In this document: piece after piece, positions 22,380 through 36,717 of the stretch
Layout: each line of letters begins with the position of its first letter
Position numbering within the stretch: position 1 is the stretch's first letter
NCBI GenBank assembly: GCA_021234155.1
Contig: JAJEKV010000002.1
Location: forward strand, 42,645,203-42,709,202
DNA length: 64,000 nt
Source of the DNA: Isoetes taiwanensis
Taxonomy: Eukaryota; Streptophyta; Lycopodiopsida; Isoetales; Isoetaceae
Reading direction: 5' to 3'
Notes under the pieces: generated by a model
Databases searched by the model: none
Told to the model about the DNA's origin: nothing
The model's input: the letters and a program-made list of their open reading frames with translations, nothing else
Program-made: the position numbers and the translations under genes

Positions 22380-25300
22380 TGCAACAGTAATTTTCCAAAT
22401 GTAAATTTAAAGCAAAATAAAACTGAGGGGCCGTCACCTGGCTACAATGTTATTCCGATAAGCCATGGAGTCGTAAACTACCTCGCTGGCAAGAGAACCC
22501 ATGTGGGCTTCACTGGAGATAGCGTCGCAATGAATGGAAATGTGCCATCTTGGAAACGCCAACACACAATAATGATGGCGCGCCATGGCCTTGGGAGGAA
22601 GGGTAAGCTCGACAATAAATTATCAAAATACTTTTCAAGAACTGAATCGTAGTTACCGGGCGCAAAGCAGTGTGGTAAGAGTTTGGGAGCTTTTGCACGC
22701 ATAAATATCATAGCCGCATAAAGTCTCAAATTAAAGGCGTTGAGTCCCGCAAATGGTTCCAGCACAGTTCCAGTTCTGGCAATGCCAAATGGCCTACAGA
22801 GTAGTAAACTGGGCGCATGCAGAGATCAGCAGAATCCCCAAGGTCGAGGGCAAATTCATCCGCATTACGCTGTGAAACTACTGCGAAATGTAAGTCCATC
22901 TCAACCTTCAAAATGATCATATAGTCCAACCGCATTTGCTCAAAGATGATGAGCCGAAGTTGTGGATATTACAAGCCTCTGGCGCCCAATGGATCAAGAA
23001 AGAGATGCTCAATGTAATCCAACAAAAAGATGTAATCATGAGGCCCCTACCAAAAAATGACGGTAATATGAGTCAGAACCATCGTGTCCTAGAACAACCA
23101 TGACACGCGGGATCAAATGTCAGTCTCACCTAGGCTCTTGAAATAAGATCCGCGAAAGAGCATCCCATTTTCCTTGAGCTGCTGCCAGCCACTTGATGAG
23201 ATGAAACTCCAAAAGTTTTTGATAACACTCTGTGTATGCCACTAGGTTTAAATCACTATAAAACAAAAAAATCTCGAAAGACTGAAAAATACCTGGGGAC
23301 AAGTGTAGCATGGTCCATATACACATGGCCACCTTATGAGGAGAACCTCAAGAAATCGCTACACCTTTAAAAAGAGTCAACAATCACTCAAAGTTCCTCA
23401 ACAGCAAAATAGGGATAGCTGGGATTTCGTACTGGAACCTTCTCTAGCCATAGGGCGACGCAAAAGTACCGCGATGATCCCCCTCTACAAGATACGCCAA
23501 GAGCAAAAATCGCATGTATCATCTTCGAGAAATATAGGAACGGCAGGATCCTGGTAAGAATAGGTGCTGCTAAGTAAAAGCGGGCTTTAGGGAGGCGATG
23601 AGAATGCTGATTCCGTCAATTGTCCATTTAAAAGTGAAACATCGCTCTACGACGCGGCCGTAAAGGCAAGACAATTCGTAATAGTCCTTGGATGAAGCGG
23701 CGATAAAAATTGGCAACCTAAGAAGCACTGTGACATCTTTAATCGGAGGAAGGTGTTTCCCTAATCAAGAATCAGGCTGACCTTCTAGATCCATGGTACC
23801 CCCGTGATTGACGTGATAGCTTCCAAACTCTACATTGTCCTCGCCGAATCGACACTTTCTCCAGCCTTTGGCATAAAAGTCCATGTTCCCGTAGCTTCCG
23901 GCTGACCTTCTTGACATGTTCTTCATGCTCCAAAGTCTCAAATAAATCAGAATATCATCTAGATAGATCATAATAAAAAGATCTAAAAATCCCAAAAATA
24001 TAGCCATGTGCTAAAAGATCACGGAGCATTGGTAAGGCCGAAGGCATGACGGTGTATACTCAAATGACCATACCGAGTTCGAAGGTTGTCTTCCACTCAT
24101 CACCTTCTCTCGAGCGCGGGATAAGATTATAGCACCTCAAGATCAATTTCGTGAAGTATCGTGGCACCTTGTAGCCGCCAAGTAGCTCGAATCGTGAGGG
24201 AGAGGATACCGACACGACCGCGGATCTTGTTGAGGCCGCGATAATCCACAACCAGCCACAACGAACCATCCTTCTTGGAAACAAAAAAAGATGGAAGCTC
24301 CTGTAAGGATCGAGAATGACAATAAAACCCAGCTTGCAAGATTCTCCTCATATAGGTCCGCAAAGTCTTCAATTGCATGCATAAAGCCATAGATAGGGCC
24401 AAATGGCGGTATCCCAAGGCTAAAGATCAATGGGGCAGCCTATAAGGACGATGTTCTAAGCTTGCTAGCTTTGACCTTTATCAAAACATCGCCAAAATCC
24501 TTGTACTTACTCATAAAGGATGTGAGTGCATATTTCTAAAGGTAGCTAGTCGAAGGGATGGACTTGGATTGCAAATCGATCCGGGATTTTGCCTACCGAC
24601 TAATAAACTTGGAAGACAAAGATTTGAGATAATGGAGTCGAGGGCAAGAAGCCTCCTTGGCCATGGTGTGACAAGAACAGGAGCGTAGAGCGTGAATGTG
24701 GAGCAGAAGTAGGAGCAACTAGGATGTGAATCGAGTAGGAACCGGATCAAGAACCGGAGAGGGCAGAATCGGAGCAAGAATCGAGCAGGCGTAAACCGAA
24801 CCGAGCAGAGTGTAAATTGGAACCGAGCAAGAGCTGAGCCGAGTAGGAACATCATCAAGAACATAATGTAATCCGGGCATGAACCGGAGCAGGCAAGAGG
24901 GAATCGCACATGGAGCGTAAAACAGAACAAATAAAGACGGAATCGGGGCCCACGAGCATCGCACGGACGAGGTCGGCGTTGGCGAGAGACTGACCGCGTA
25001 AGAACCGAACCGAGCTAGAACCAACAAATCGAAATGATCTAGTACGCCAATCAATCCGGGATTATGTAGCTCTGCCAAGGCGTATCCAAGACTATTGGTG
25101 CATGTGGGCTAGCCGAGATCGGAAGGAAATATTACGTGAAACTCCCCAAACAAATCCTGAAGAGGCGCAAGACATTGCGCGGATCGCATTCGAGAGATCT
25201 CTCGCTCATCAATCACTTCAACTCAAACTGTGATGCTCAACCTTTGTTTAGGATGGCGGTTAAGCATCGGGCGAATGCACTCATCCATAAAACAAGCATT

Positions 25301-25620
25301 TGCACCACAATCAAGTTGCGCCAACACTTGCAATCTTCCAACCTCCGATTTCAATGATATAGGGATGAAGAATGCTTTATGTGACCTTATCCGATGGAAT
25401 AAACATGTCAAGAAGTGTGGAAGGATCTGGTAAAGGTGGCCAGCCCCTGAGAGACTCCTACTACCGACCGCCCCAAATTTTCCTCGACTGATTTGGGTGC
25501 TTTACAGACATCCACGAAAGCAATATGGGCAGCTCCTCCACAAGAGAGGCAAAGATTAGCCTCTCTCCGACGCCGCTTCTGCGGCGTATAAAGGTCCTCG
25601 AACTGCCCGATCAATCTGCA
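22380..25620 (-). mobile_element. LTR element I, gag-pol remnants
   Basis: Pieces seen on the minus strand, from high to low coordinates: a gag-type Cys-rich stretch (CLSCGGAAH, near 25550); a protease-like LDCGANACF (near 25320); reverse transcriptase with FFVSKKDGSLWLVVDYRGLN (near 24270) and the catalytic YLDDILIY (near 23960); an RNase H end with KWDALSRI (near 23165); and an integrase core trace ending SKMAHF (near 22560). The order is that of Ty3/gypsy Pol. The sequence is heavily broken and not functional. Confidence 0.8.
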
Positions 25621-26345
25621 TAGGCTTAGGTCCGACCTGGCCGGATTCTGCCAGATGAACTGGGGACGGACGAAGCTAGGCGCTTTGTGTGATTGGGAAG
25701 ACCCGCCACGCCTCTTTGTTTACGCTCGAAAAAGCCGACATCACATCGAATCAAAGAAATCGATGGCTTCTTCCAAAGTTTGAGGATCCTCTATAGACAA
25801 CAACATATCTTTCACATCCTTCGTACGCCCTTCAAAACAATCTCGAAGAAAAAAACATCATCCTGTGCAAGAGCCTTTTACCAATTTGACAAAATTTGAT
25901 GCATATATATCAAGCCGGACGAGAGCCTTAGATTGCGATCCAAAGCATGCCCAAGCTCAAGCAGCTGAAAGCAAAGAAAAATCTTTGTGAACTCGAGGGC
26001 TCTTTCTCCAATAAAGGAGCAAAACCAACTTAGAGCGTGGGCCCCGCGGAGAAGAGAACCAATCAGCCCAACTTAGGTCCCGGTCGTGGATATCTATGAG
26101 GATGGATGAATCTCAAGCCCGACTGATTCAAAACCGCTAAGCTTGGACCGAAAAAGGCCAAACTTCTCTCGACAGTTGATCTTAGGCTCCTATAGCCTCA
26201 ATCCCGAAGCTAGAAGTAGATTGAAGCAACACGCTCTTTAAGCTCTTTTATTGTCCAACCGCAACGCCGGCATACTTGGAACAAATCATTGACTGGGCTG
26301 TATTAGTGCAAGTCAAAACCTCCATAGATATAAGATCACCAAATA

Positions 26346-26925
26346 TGAGCAAAAAATGCTTAGGGTCGCAGCAAGAACCGCAGAAAAGGATTTCGTTCAA
26401 ACTGCCATGAACCTACGGGAAAACAAGGAAAATACGCGGAAAATATGCAAGAAATACGGAAGAAATACGCCAAGATTGGCAAAGAATCTGACATATGAAC
26501 AGTGGAATCAAGAATACAATGGCCCGGCAAGGTAAACACGAGATGATGCCTAGAAGGCTCAAGACCGCATTGAACCTAATGGTTCGACAAGAAGGAGGTG
26601 CCTCTTTATATATCTAGGCCAACGGTACGATGGCGCCTACCCAATGGATGAGATTGGCGCCAAGTGTCTGGCAAGCATGCATCTAGAATATCTAGAATTC
26701 CTCGAGATAGTCCTGGCCATATGAAAAAGACGCGGAAGGAACCGTTCTCCTTCAATAAATATTGGTATAAAGATTTGGTAAGGGTGTGTCACTCGTACTG
26801 AAGGTTGCGCAGTTCAAACCTCGCCTTGTGCAACTACCTTTTACATCCATGTGATAACTATCATTTGTACATAATGAAAGTATAATGTTCGTGATGATAC
26901 TTAATATCCGTATGGTCGCCAAATG
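26346..26925 (-). repeat. LTR element I, 5' LTR
   Basis: Partner of 20893-21510. It lies beyond gag on the minus strand, hence the 5' LTR. A primer-binding site next to its inner edge (left in this orientation) is not clear. Confidence 0.72.
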
Positions 26926-29900
26926 ACTCCTTTTGTTTAAGGTGCCCTAAACTTTATTTTGGGGAAATCAAAGGCTGGATTTTCTAAAATGCTCAATTGG
27001 GTTACTTCTATTTCAATGCATGGATACATGGATCAACTAAAATGACTCATTTAAAAAAATACATCGTGATAGTACAATTACTTCTTTAAGAAATTCATGA
27101 GAGTAGGTGCAATCAAATTAAAACAAATAATGTTATCGTGTGAAACTTATTTGACAAATTGTTTATTGACTAATTTTTGCGAATTATCATTAATCTCCCA
27201 ATTATCTCTTTTTCCTACCTTTTAAACATGATTTAAAATGAAATGTTTTTAAGCTTCATGCACTATTGGTCACTCTCCCCAATGTTGACGCCTCATGCAA
27301 ATTAATCATGTTTTTTGTTGACAATGGGTGCAAGCACATGGACATTAGAGAGTTACTAGGATTTCTACTGATTATCGATCCCATTATGGATTTTTGAACA
27401 AGAGACATTCACTTAAAAATTTGAAGTATTTGATCGCTATAAAAGTTTGAAAATTTTTCTCAAAAAGCACAACCTTTTCACTAAATAATATTACAACGCA
27501 AAAAATTTACTCCTATAAAATTTTAACACATCCACTTCCAACATTTGGCCAACAGAGTTTTTAAAACACGGGAATTTTGATACAGAATTAGAAATTCTAG
27601 GATATGTAAATCAAACTTAATCTAAAACTTGAACAAAAAAGCATACTTAAAGATGTATGAGAGGATGGATGCGCCTAGGGTTATATCTTGAGAAGCTGCA
27701 CTTATAGATTACGGTAGTTGGCCTTTGGAAAGTTGATTCAGAGTTCTTTCCAAAGGTGTGTGGCATCATAGGTTTTAGGTTCCGGCTGATAGTCTTTTTC
27801 GGCCCTGACAGTTTCGGCTCTATGGCTACAACTTCCAAGCCTTCAAACCTCTCCTCAGATTCATGCAGTAAGTAAATTTGTATGCATGCATGTTAACCCT
27901 TCCGCTTATAGCTTAGAATGTCTTTCAAGACTTTTGATTTCCTCGCTTACTTCGCTGGTGCACCGGTAAGAGCATGGGCGCGCTTGGAATACTAATGCTT
28001 CGTGTGGATGGTGCCCTTCCTTGCCAGCCAGCCTCGTGCCACGAAGCAAAGATCGTATCCTGCTCGGCCTTGGAGGTCCTCAACCGAATAAATGCTAAAG
28101 GTGGAGCCGCTTTAGTGATTTGATCAAGAAGGGACTTGTCATCGAATCACGCCCCATTCAGGCGTATTGCTACAGCCTATTGATGGATGATTCATGGCAA
28201 TAAGAGATCTCAAGAATCTTTTGGGTGAGTTGCGAGCAAAAGGAGACTGGGCTTGGAGCCGCTTACCTTCCACAGAAGTTTCTATCAGCCTGAAATGTAA
28301 GAATACTGCTTCAAGCGGTACAATGTGGTTGAGATTGATCATGATTTTACACAAGAAGTGTATTAGTAAACTTGTTGTCGCTTAGTGTGGTTAGTCAAAC
28401 ATAAGGAGTACTTCTTGATAGTAGGAAGTTTGGCTATTGGTTGATCGGTCATCTTCGGAGATTAGGGCTGCACCCCATCGTGACTTTTAAAGATGCTAGA
28501 TAAGAAGTTCTTTTGATCGTTTTTGATGATGATGTGGTCAGGAGCAACTTGTATAACGCGGGTGTGGACCCAATGGAGTGATTATATTTTTGTACTAGCT
28601 CATCACCGGATTTTCTCCCCGGCACGACCGCACTTAGGATGCCATGTTGGTTTTCTATTCCTAATCTTCTCCCCGACTTTTGGTGCCGGAGTTTCTTCAA
28701 AGATTTAATGGTCCGCGTACCTATCCGCCCATTCTATTGCTATGGTGCCAGTAAATCTCTTGTGTTTCTCTTCTTTCCGGTCGGTCTTCCCGGACGCGGT
28801 GGTTGCGGGAAAAGTGGCCCTATCTTCGGCATGCTTTGCGCTTGCTCAATGGCCCTCACTACTGATTTATTTCCTCAACTGTTTCGATGGTAAAATTTTC
28901 GGTATAAGAGAGATCGCCTAGCTCTGTCCTTCTTCCTTCTATAATTAAGTGGCCCCTTTACCTTCCTCTCGGCGGTGTTCTTCCGCTAATGCTACCAGCC
29001 TCGCTGTTGCTACTCCATCCGGCCATGTAAAAACTACTCATCCCACGTAAGATTGTGCATACTCCTTTTGAAGAGGATGCTAGGGCTAAGTTGCTTAAGA
29101 TCCGTGGAATTGCAAGAGCTGCAATGGGAAAAAATGTCTACATTTAAAAATGCCTCCAAGAGGGATGGACACAAGTTAATTGGAAAAGAGCCTGACGCAC
29201 AAGGCTAGCTTAACATGTGTCTCATGTCATGAGCGCTCGATAATTTGTATGAAGGGTGGAGCGTAGGAGGAGGCTCTTCCTCCCTTGCCGCTACTCCAAC
29301 AAAATAATGGGGTAGATAGTAGGGGAGGCTCTCCTCACCAAGCTTCTAACATGCAACAAATGGAAGGTGGAATGAGGCCTCCCTCTTGCTAATTCTGTAG
29401 ATTTAGGTGGGGTCATCTTCCTTCCGTGTGTTTTTGTATTTTTGACATGGTTGAGGTCAGGCTCTATTGGTATGGAGGTGGAAATAACATACATTTTGGC
29501 CACATGAACCTTCAAGTTGTCTTGGAATGTGTACAATCCCAAGAGCATAAATGCCGCCATGCAAGTGATGGGCTACAAGTAGCTAATGTATTTGACTCGA
29601 CTAATGCCACCTCTCAGGTTCACACATGCATCTAAGGTCGGTAAGCATCGTGATGTAAGTCGCCCGTGGATGTCATTTAAATTTCCAAACAGAGAAGGTT
29701 CTCAAGCGGTGGATAATAGTCAAAATGGAAAGATGAGGGCTAAGAAATGGGTTTGATAAATGTATATGCTCATAATAGACCTCGCCGGGCTGGTGCTTTG
29801 TGGGCAACTCCTCAGGAGTAAAGTTCCTCCGGCCTTGGGGTGCACGTTGCATTTTGCTGTCAAGTGGTAATTTCAGCCATGGCTGGTCGGTGCTGGAAAG

Positions 29901-30326
29901 AGATAGAAGTGGTCAGCGTTCAAGGGTGCGGGCGACTCGGAAGCTGGTAATAATGGCTACTTTTACATGATGGTGGTCGGGCTTATAGAGATTGATGGTG
30001 ACTGGGGTAGTCAGCCTACGGTGTACCGGTTGGATGTGAGTCAAGCAGAGCTCTTCATGCAAGGCATGCGCGATAGGAGGATATTTTAATACTTGTGCTC
30101 GTTCTGGCCAGCTTAATGGATTTCGCTGCCGCCAAATCTTCCGTTGTGGATAGCTCAGATTCCATCATAATCCACAACTCTAACTAATGATGTGGCTCGT
30201 CAATGTAATCTACCGTGACCTAATACTTTAAGCCACCTGCAAGTATTTCTGGAGGATGATGAGTTCAAACTTGGTCAGAATGGCTTGGTCTCGCCTTCAC
30301 CCTCGTGAGGGGCATGCTCTGGGTTG
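26926..30326. other. Gene-free stretch, no recognisable feature
   Basis: About 3.4 kb between LTR elements I and II. The first ~700 bases are AT-rich. From 27.9 to 30.3 kb the composition is less AT-rich and several open frames of 60-90 codons occur in both directions, but none shows a family motif. A glycine-rich GRGGCGKSG near 28792 mimics a P-loop but has no supporting context. Confidence 0.5.
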
Positions 30327-32148
30327 TCGCTCAAATTGGGTTAGAACCTCCATCACTTAAGGTGATCAGTCTATGCAAGATAAATTCAAAGACAAGTTCA
30401 AAAATTTGAAGTTCTATATCTTTCCCATTTCCAAAAACTAGATGTGGTGCTGAGATATAATTTGATTTTCTGAGTCAAGCACTATAGACTTGGTCAAAAA
30501 AGTTGTAGGTACGCAACAGTAAAGCCCCTGACCAAGTCTGAGACTAGATCTAGGAGTTATTCAAGCTTCAAGTGCGGTCAAAATTTGGTCAATGAAGGTC
30601 AAATATGGGAAACAGTGATCAGAAAATGAGATTTGGAGTTGCTAACAAGTTTTTGAGAATTTCCAAAGCAAATATATTGCAATGGTGTTAAGGAAGAGAG
30701 GCAAGAAGTCAAATTCCCATTTGGATGTGTAAAAAGTATTTTTGTGGTCGGATTTGGCAAAATATTACAAAACTGCTCAAAACATAGAGCAATTTTTGAA
30801 CTTGAGCTATACGTGGTATTTTTGATGATTTCAACTCCTTTGGTTTACACAAGTCCTAAGCATAACCGCAAGTGGGCCAAAAAAGCCGGAAAAACACATG
30901 AGATTTTTCTCAGAGAATACTTTGTGACAAGAATTGTTAAGGAAAATATCGTAGATGGATTTGACAACTTGGCAATCAATTTAAATTGATATGAAGGTAA
31001 ATATATCATGATAACAATAGATAAGGATGTTTCATAGCTTTAATCACAGGAAAATAATCATCACAAGTCATAAGATAATTTTTGAAAGTAATGTCAACTA
31101 GATCTTGTAAATCCAGGTTGAGGAGAGCTCAGAACTTCAAGGATCGCTCGAATCTTGCTCAGCAATGATCAATGTAGGATCCGAAAGTACGCCCGGGCCT
31201 TCAAAAATGCTCTGTCGAATCTCCTGTATATAGTTTAGTTCTTTATGATTCCTCATTCTTAGCCTTAGTTTATGGGTTCATTCAATTCTTAAAGGGCGGG
31301 AAGACAAGAATAGGTAGGTTGCAAGGTCTATGGAATCAAATCCGGCGTGATTCAAGCCAAAAACTCGGATTTAGGGTTCTTGAACGTATTTTTTGTGAAA
31401 ATGGCGCGATACGGTTCCGTATTTTTAGAGGTATATTTGCAGAATATGCTGTATTTTGGCATTTTTGGATTTTTTGAGCATGGATCTAAGGGTCTCTTAG
31501 AAAAAAGGCAAGGAATACTTGGGAATTTTGGAGACCATGGAACTTTTGCACGCTTGAGATGGAATCATAGAATATTCTAGGGCATTTTTAGGTCTTGAGT
31601 AAGTACATGCCATAAGGTGCAATGGTAGAAGAAGGAAAATGAGTGATGGTCACAAGGGTGAGGGAATATAGCATGAAAAAAGCTAAAACAATAAGGTTCC
31701 ATAAGGGTGTGCAAAGAAAAGGAAAATATGACTAGAGATGAGCAAACTTGGCAAATATGGTAAAGAAGTGGCACAATGGTTAGATAGAAACAAATGGGAT
31801 GAGGTATGGGCACACGAGGTGGGAAAAGAGGATGGAATCCTGATTTGGTACCATATATACATGAGTCTTCCAAACTTTGACCTTCCAAACTTCAAAAAGA
31901 TGCCTTCCAAACTTCATAACCCGTGATTCTTCTAGAGTATATTCTTGTCAAGCATTTGACCTTAAATAAAGTACCTTTTGTGAAATTTCAACTTGAGCTC
32001 TTGTTGACTTGAAGAATGAACATCCTTTTGACCTCCATATCAATGTTGAATACCAAAATCTTCCAAACTTTGACCTAGTCCTTCAAGATGAGTTGACCTA
32101 GTTTGAATGCATAGATCACAATTAGCATGTTGCCCTTTGGGGGCAACA
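30327..32148 (-). repeat. LTR element II, 3' LTR
   Basis: Matches 38570-40428 nearly end to end. Its inner boundary ends GGGGGCAACA at 32148, giving the canonical TG start on the minus strand. A TATA-like word (TATATATGGTACC on the minus strand, near 31850) is conserved in both LTRs and may be the core promoter. Confidence 0.88.
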
Positions 32149-33263
32149 TCTCGCCAAAACAAGAAAAGGCTGGTCCCCCACCATGTGATGTCAAAAAATG
32201 AATAACTAGAGGGTCTTCAACTTTGTGCCAAGGTGTCTAAGTGGAAATATGGTAGAATGAGAGTGTGAAATGCAAGTGTTGGTGAAATGAGTGTGAATGT
32301 GATGATGGAATAATGTGAATGGAGTGTGGTAAGTGAGAAAAGGCGTATGAGTGGATCATGACAAGATGGTGATGGAATGATTGTGAATGGAGTATGGTGA
32401 GTGAGAAAAGGCAAAAGTGAGTGTGAATATGGCAAGGTGGTGATGAAATGGAGATGAAGTGAGTGTGCAAGTGTTTGAGACTTCGCCAAAACAAGAAAAA
32501 TGCATGCCTCTTTCTTGATCTTCAAAAGTTGCAACTCTACTATGGTGGTAAAGATGAATTGCAGAGTGCTTTTCTTCTTTGTGGAAATGAAAACAAGAAT
32601 GAGAAGTTTAAATGGAAGGTAGGGCTACTTGATGACAGATGAAAGGAATGGAACAAGAGTGCACCTCATGGAAACACACAAACCAATTAGTCTCAAATCC
32701 TTGCAACTCGCTATGATGGTGAAGGTGATTTTGCAGAGTCTTTGTTAAGGTATGGAAGAAACAAGAATAGGAGGCTGAATGGATGGTAGGAATGCTTTAA
32801 GACGTATGAATAAAAATGGAAGAAGAATGCTCCCATATGACACTTGGCAATCATTAGTATCAATCCTGTTCTTGAGATCATTTGTACTGTTATCTGGTCA
32901 AATCAACCTATAAACATGAAACCAACTTATTAGAGTAATGTGCTCAAAAGTCAAACTGATCTAACTACTAGAGTAATATGCTCAAAAGTCAAACTGTTCT
33001 AGCTACTTTAAACCTACCACAAATCTCTAAGCTTTTGCCTTTAATGTAAAAAGAGGGACAAGCAAGCATGCTGGTCCCAATACCTTTTCAGATGCAAGAT
33101 ATTGATAGGATTTGGCAATGGCATTCCTGAAGCAACCTCTTGTAACCAATAAGAATTAGTACTTGCAGATTCTAGCACTACAAAGGGTCCTTCCCAAATG
33201 TTACCAAATTTGCCAGCTGAATCTTCCTTTGACTTATTCCATTTGAGAACAAGCTCTCCTTTC

Positions 33264-34113
33264 CTAAAAGTACCACAGATTTTGTGTGCGCCTTTGAATG
33301 CGGCCCGGATCTTTAGCCTTTTTCAACAAATTAGTGTTCTCAGCCTCCATCCTATACTCATCTAGATGTAATAAGGCGTCCAACCTTTCCTGTAAGGCAT
33401 GTTCAAAAGGTAAGCACAATTTATGAGCTAGTCTCAAGGAAGGTAGTTCAAGTTCTACTGGTAAAACTGCCTCTATGCCATAAACCAAATTAAAAGGTGT
33501 GTGATTTGTAGCTGTTTTGATAGTGACTCTATAAGCCCAAAGTGCATCCACTATTTTGATATGCCAATCCCTTTTGTTAATCTCAACCGCTCTTACGCAA
33601 AATATTTTTCAACACTTTGTTAGTAGCTTCACTTTCCATTGCCCCGAGGATAATATGAAGAGCTTTTGGTATGTTTGACCTTCAAAATACTCAATAAATT
33701 AGCAATGACTTCATTAACAAAAGGAGTACCTCTATCAGAATGTAACTGGAAAGGAATACCAAATCTAGAATAAACATTTTCATGTAAGAACCTTGCGCCG
33801 TGGAGAGCATTGGCTTGCCTCAAAGGTATGGCCTCCTGCCCTTAGTAAAGTAATCAGAGCCACAATAATATGCTTGATGTTGGCCTATAGAAGAAGGATT
33901 AATGGGACCAATATAATCTAGCCCCCAAATTTGAAAAAGGTCCGGGGATATGATAGGATTCAAGGCAACCGGCACTAAAATCCTTTTACTAAAAAATCGA
34001 CATTGATGGCAAGTTTTTATGACCTCATAGCAATCTCTAAAAACAAGAGGGCCAATAATATCCGGACATCTGAGAATCTTTTTGCGGTGTATCCCCAAAA
34101 AAATGTCCTCCAC
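33264..34113 (-). mobile_element. LTR element II, integrase region
   Basis: The minus strand holds a zinc-binding HHCC-type stretch (CHQCRFFSKR near 34020), the core start WGLDYIGPINPSS (near 33920), HSDRGTPFVNEVI (near 33730) with the catalytic Asp, and WAYRVTIKTATNHTPFNLVY (near 33500) of the C-terminal part. Together they identify a Ty3/gypsy integrase. It is broken. Confidence 0.88.
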
Positions 34114-34995
34114 GGATACCTTTATGCATCTCCCTAATAATCAAAGGCGTGACTCATCTTCATTTACACACCTCAATAAGATTCCATCCCTCGTTAACTT
34201 TGCACAAGACACCGCTTACCAAATTGAATTGTCTCAGACTTTTCCTTGAGTCTCCTTTTTCTCGACTTGGAGTGAGGCTTGGAGAAATGATCCCATGTTG
34301 TAAAAAATCTCTAATAGGTTGCTGCCATCCTCCTTTGGCTTGATCTCCTTGAGTTACCTCTAAATGTGCTAAATTGCAAGTGAAGTATCGATGAGTATTC
34401 AATTCATCTTCATGGTCAAAAAAATATATAAGGCAAGTAGAGGCTAGGATTTCGTGTCAAGTGCAACTCTTTTACGTAAATATTATAACTTTGCAACTTA
34501 CAAGCCCATCTCACGGATCTTTGGTTTATTAGTTGCTTTACCAAATAGCAAGCCCATTGGATTTTGCTTCATATGAACTTGAACTTGGCTCTTGAGTATA
34601 AATGTCCTTGTCTATTAATAAGAAACATGAGAGCAAAGGCACTTTTTTTTTCTATTCCGGTGTATCTTTCTTCAAGAGCGCACCATTGTTTGCTTGCAAA
34701 ACTATAGTATGCTTGTCCCGCAAAAAATGGCTAAACCTATGGCCTTTTTAGTAACAGTGATATAAACTTCAAATGGCATGCTCGGATCTGGTTTTTTAAA
34801 AGAGTAGCTTCACATATAGATGAAATGAGAAAGTCAAAAGCCTCTTGGCATTCTCAAGTCCATGTAATGGGTATGTGCTTGCTTTTAGAAAATTTACCTA
34901 CCTACCCGTCAGCTTAGAAATGGGACTTAAGATATGAGCAAAATTTGGAATATACATCCTAAGAAAACTTCGTCATACCAATAAAACTCTTAACC

Positions 34996-35801
34996 TCAAG
35001 CTTTAGATTCTTGGAAGGTGCTAGATTTTGAGAGCTTCAACCTTATCCCGAAAGCAACTTGAATACCTTGGTCGGATACTTCATGTCCTAAGAGTTGCCC
35101 TTTAGATGCAAAAAAAAAGATGCATTTTTTGGGATTTAGATTAACTCCTGAAGTCCTCGCATAAAGAGCAAATTTTTGCAAGTAATTCCACATGGTTAGT
35201 AGAATGAGAACCCAAACAAAGATCATCTAAATACACCCCAAACTCTTCTTTCAGCGACATGGTTTTGAAAATAACATCCATTGCTCTTTGAAAAGTGGTT
35301 GGGGCATTCATTAGGCCAAATGGCATTCTCTTCATAGCATATGTACCCCAAGGAGTGATAAATGAAGTCTTTGGCTGATCCTCCTCTTTGATGCTGATCC
35401 GATTAAACCCTGAAAAACCATCCAAAATGAGTACATGTCTTTCCCCTGCAAAAAATATATAGAATTTCCTCTAAAAAAGGTAAAAAAGGATAACAATCTT
35501 TTATGGTGGCTTTATTTAAGTCTCGATAATCTATACAAATTCTCAAAGCACCATTCTTTTTTCCACTTTGAACAATGCATGACACCCATTCAGGATTAAT
35601 AATTTCCACAATAACACACGCATCCAACATTTTATGCAACTCTTCCTTGATTAGATCTAAAAGTGAAGCATTGATCCTCCTTAACTTCGGAAAACAGGTT
35701 TTACACCCTTCTTTAATTTTAATTTCAAATTGACATACCTCTTTCTTGATACCAATGAGCTCGAGAATAATCCCAAGCAAACACATCACTTCTTTCTTCA
35801 A
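34996..35801 (-). mobile_element. LTR element II, reverse transcriptase region
   Basis: The minus strand shows RICIDYRDLNKATIKDCYP (near 35520), MDGFSGFNRISI (near 35410), FGLMNAPTTFQRAMD (near 35300), and the catalytic YLDDL (near 35230), followed by LNPKKCIFF of the connection. This is the order expected for a Ty3/gypsy RT. It is broken, with parts in different frames. Confidence 0.9.
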
Positions 35802-36717
35802 AGAATTTGGTAATTTCTTCCCTTGTTTTGTGTGTCAAAGAGATCTCCCACAAACAGAGTTCTTCTTGGCCATTTTATTAATTATAACCTCATTGGTTGC
35901 TTCTTCTTGTGATGCATTTATAACTAATATAGGACAGAATTCCTTAGCCACGTCCTCATCAAGATCTTCCTCTTGGGATAGCTCCTTCCATAAATAAGTC
36001 TTTAAAGTATCTCTACACAAAAGCATCGGCTTCCCAATTCTGCTCCCTTGAATATGAGTAATTTCCCAAGAAGTGAAGTAAGCAAGCATTCCCATTACCT
36101 TATTTTCTCAAGAACTCCATGTCAAGATTCTTGGCCCTGATATCACCACTAACCTTTTCCTAAAACTAACGAGAATCTCCATAGATGTGTATGATTGAAA
36201 TATCCATAGCCTTAGCTTCTTGAAGACCTCGCAATCAAAGCCTTGTACTTTCTGCTACATTAGAAGTTATTTGGGGAAAAATCCTTCCTACCTTAGCCAA
36301 GAGTTTATTGGAGGTATCCTTCAAAGATAGTCGCAGATGAAGCTACATTTAGTTTCTTTGAAATCCCTCCATCAAACAATTAACACCCTTCTTTTCCATT
36401 CTCGGAAGGTAGTGCACACTCTCTAATCAAAGGAATCGGACGAGTTTTCTTTGTGCTAGGGGTTGCTAGACTATAAAATCCTAGGGGCTCTTCTATAAGC
36501 ATTTCTTTAATAAAGTGTACCTCTTACTTGAAGCCATAGAACCATCCCGTTGTAAATTGTAGCTACTTGAGTGCCATTTGAAATGGTGCATCTCCCTTCG
36601 CACCCATTGGCCTTAGCATCAATCAGTAGCCATCCACCTTCTCCCTAGCGAGGAGATCATATATATCTGCATCTTCTCCTAAATCTTCAAAAAGCAACAA
36701 CAACAAAATTGGCGGCC

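Larger units (their letters stand above)
20893..26925 (-). mobile_element. LTR element I: old, broken Ty3/gypsy fossil
   Basis: Two diverged LTRs of about 0.6 kb (20893-~21510 and 26346-~26925) enclose a minus-strand Ty3/gypsy coding region in the order gag, protease, reverse transcriptase, RNase H, integrase. The LTRs look clearly more divergent than those of elements II and III, so this is the oldest of the three. The coding region is broken in many places (well over ten) and is only recognisable in pieces. Terminal boundaries are approximate; no target duplication could be confirmed. Confidence 0.82.

Noticed and set aside
28639-28893. P-loop-like GRGGCGKSG in an 84-codon frame.
   Set aside because: No Walker B or other domain context; a glycine-rich chance match.
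31577-31910. Open frames conserved between the two LTRs of element II (31.6-31.9 and 39.96-40.19 kb).
   Set aside because: They are conserved only because the LTRs are duplicates; they contain the TATA-like region and have no protein motif.
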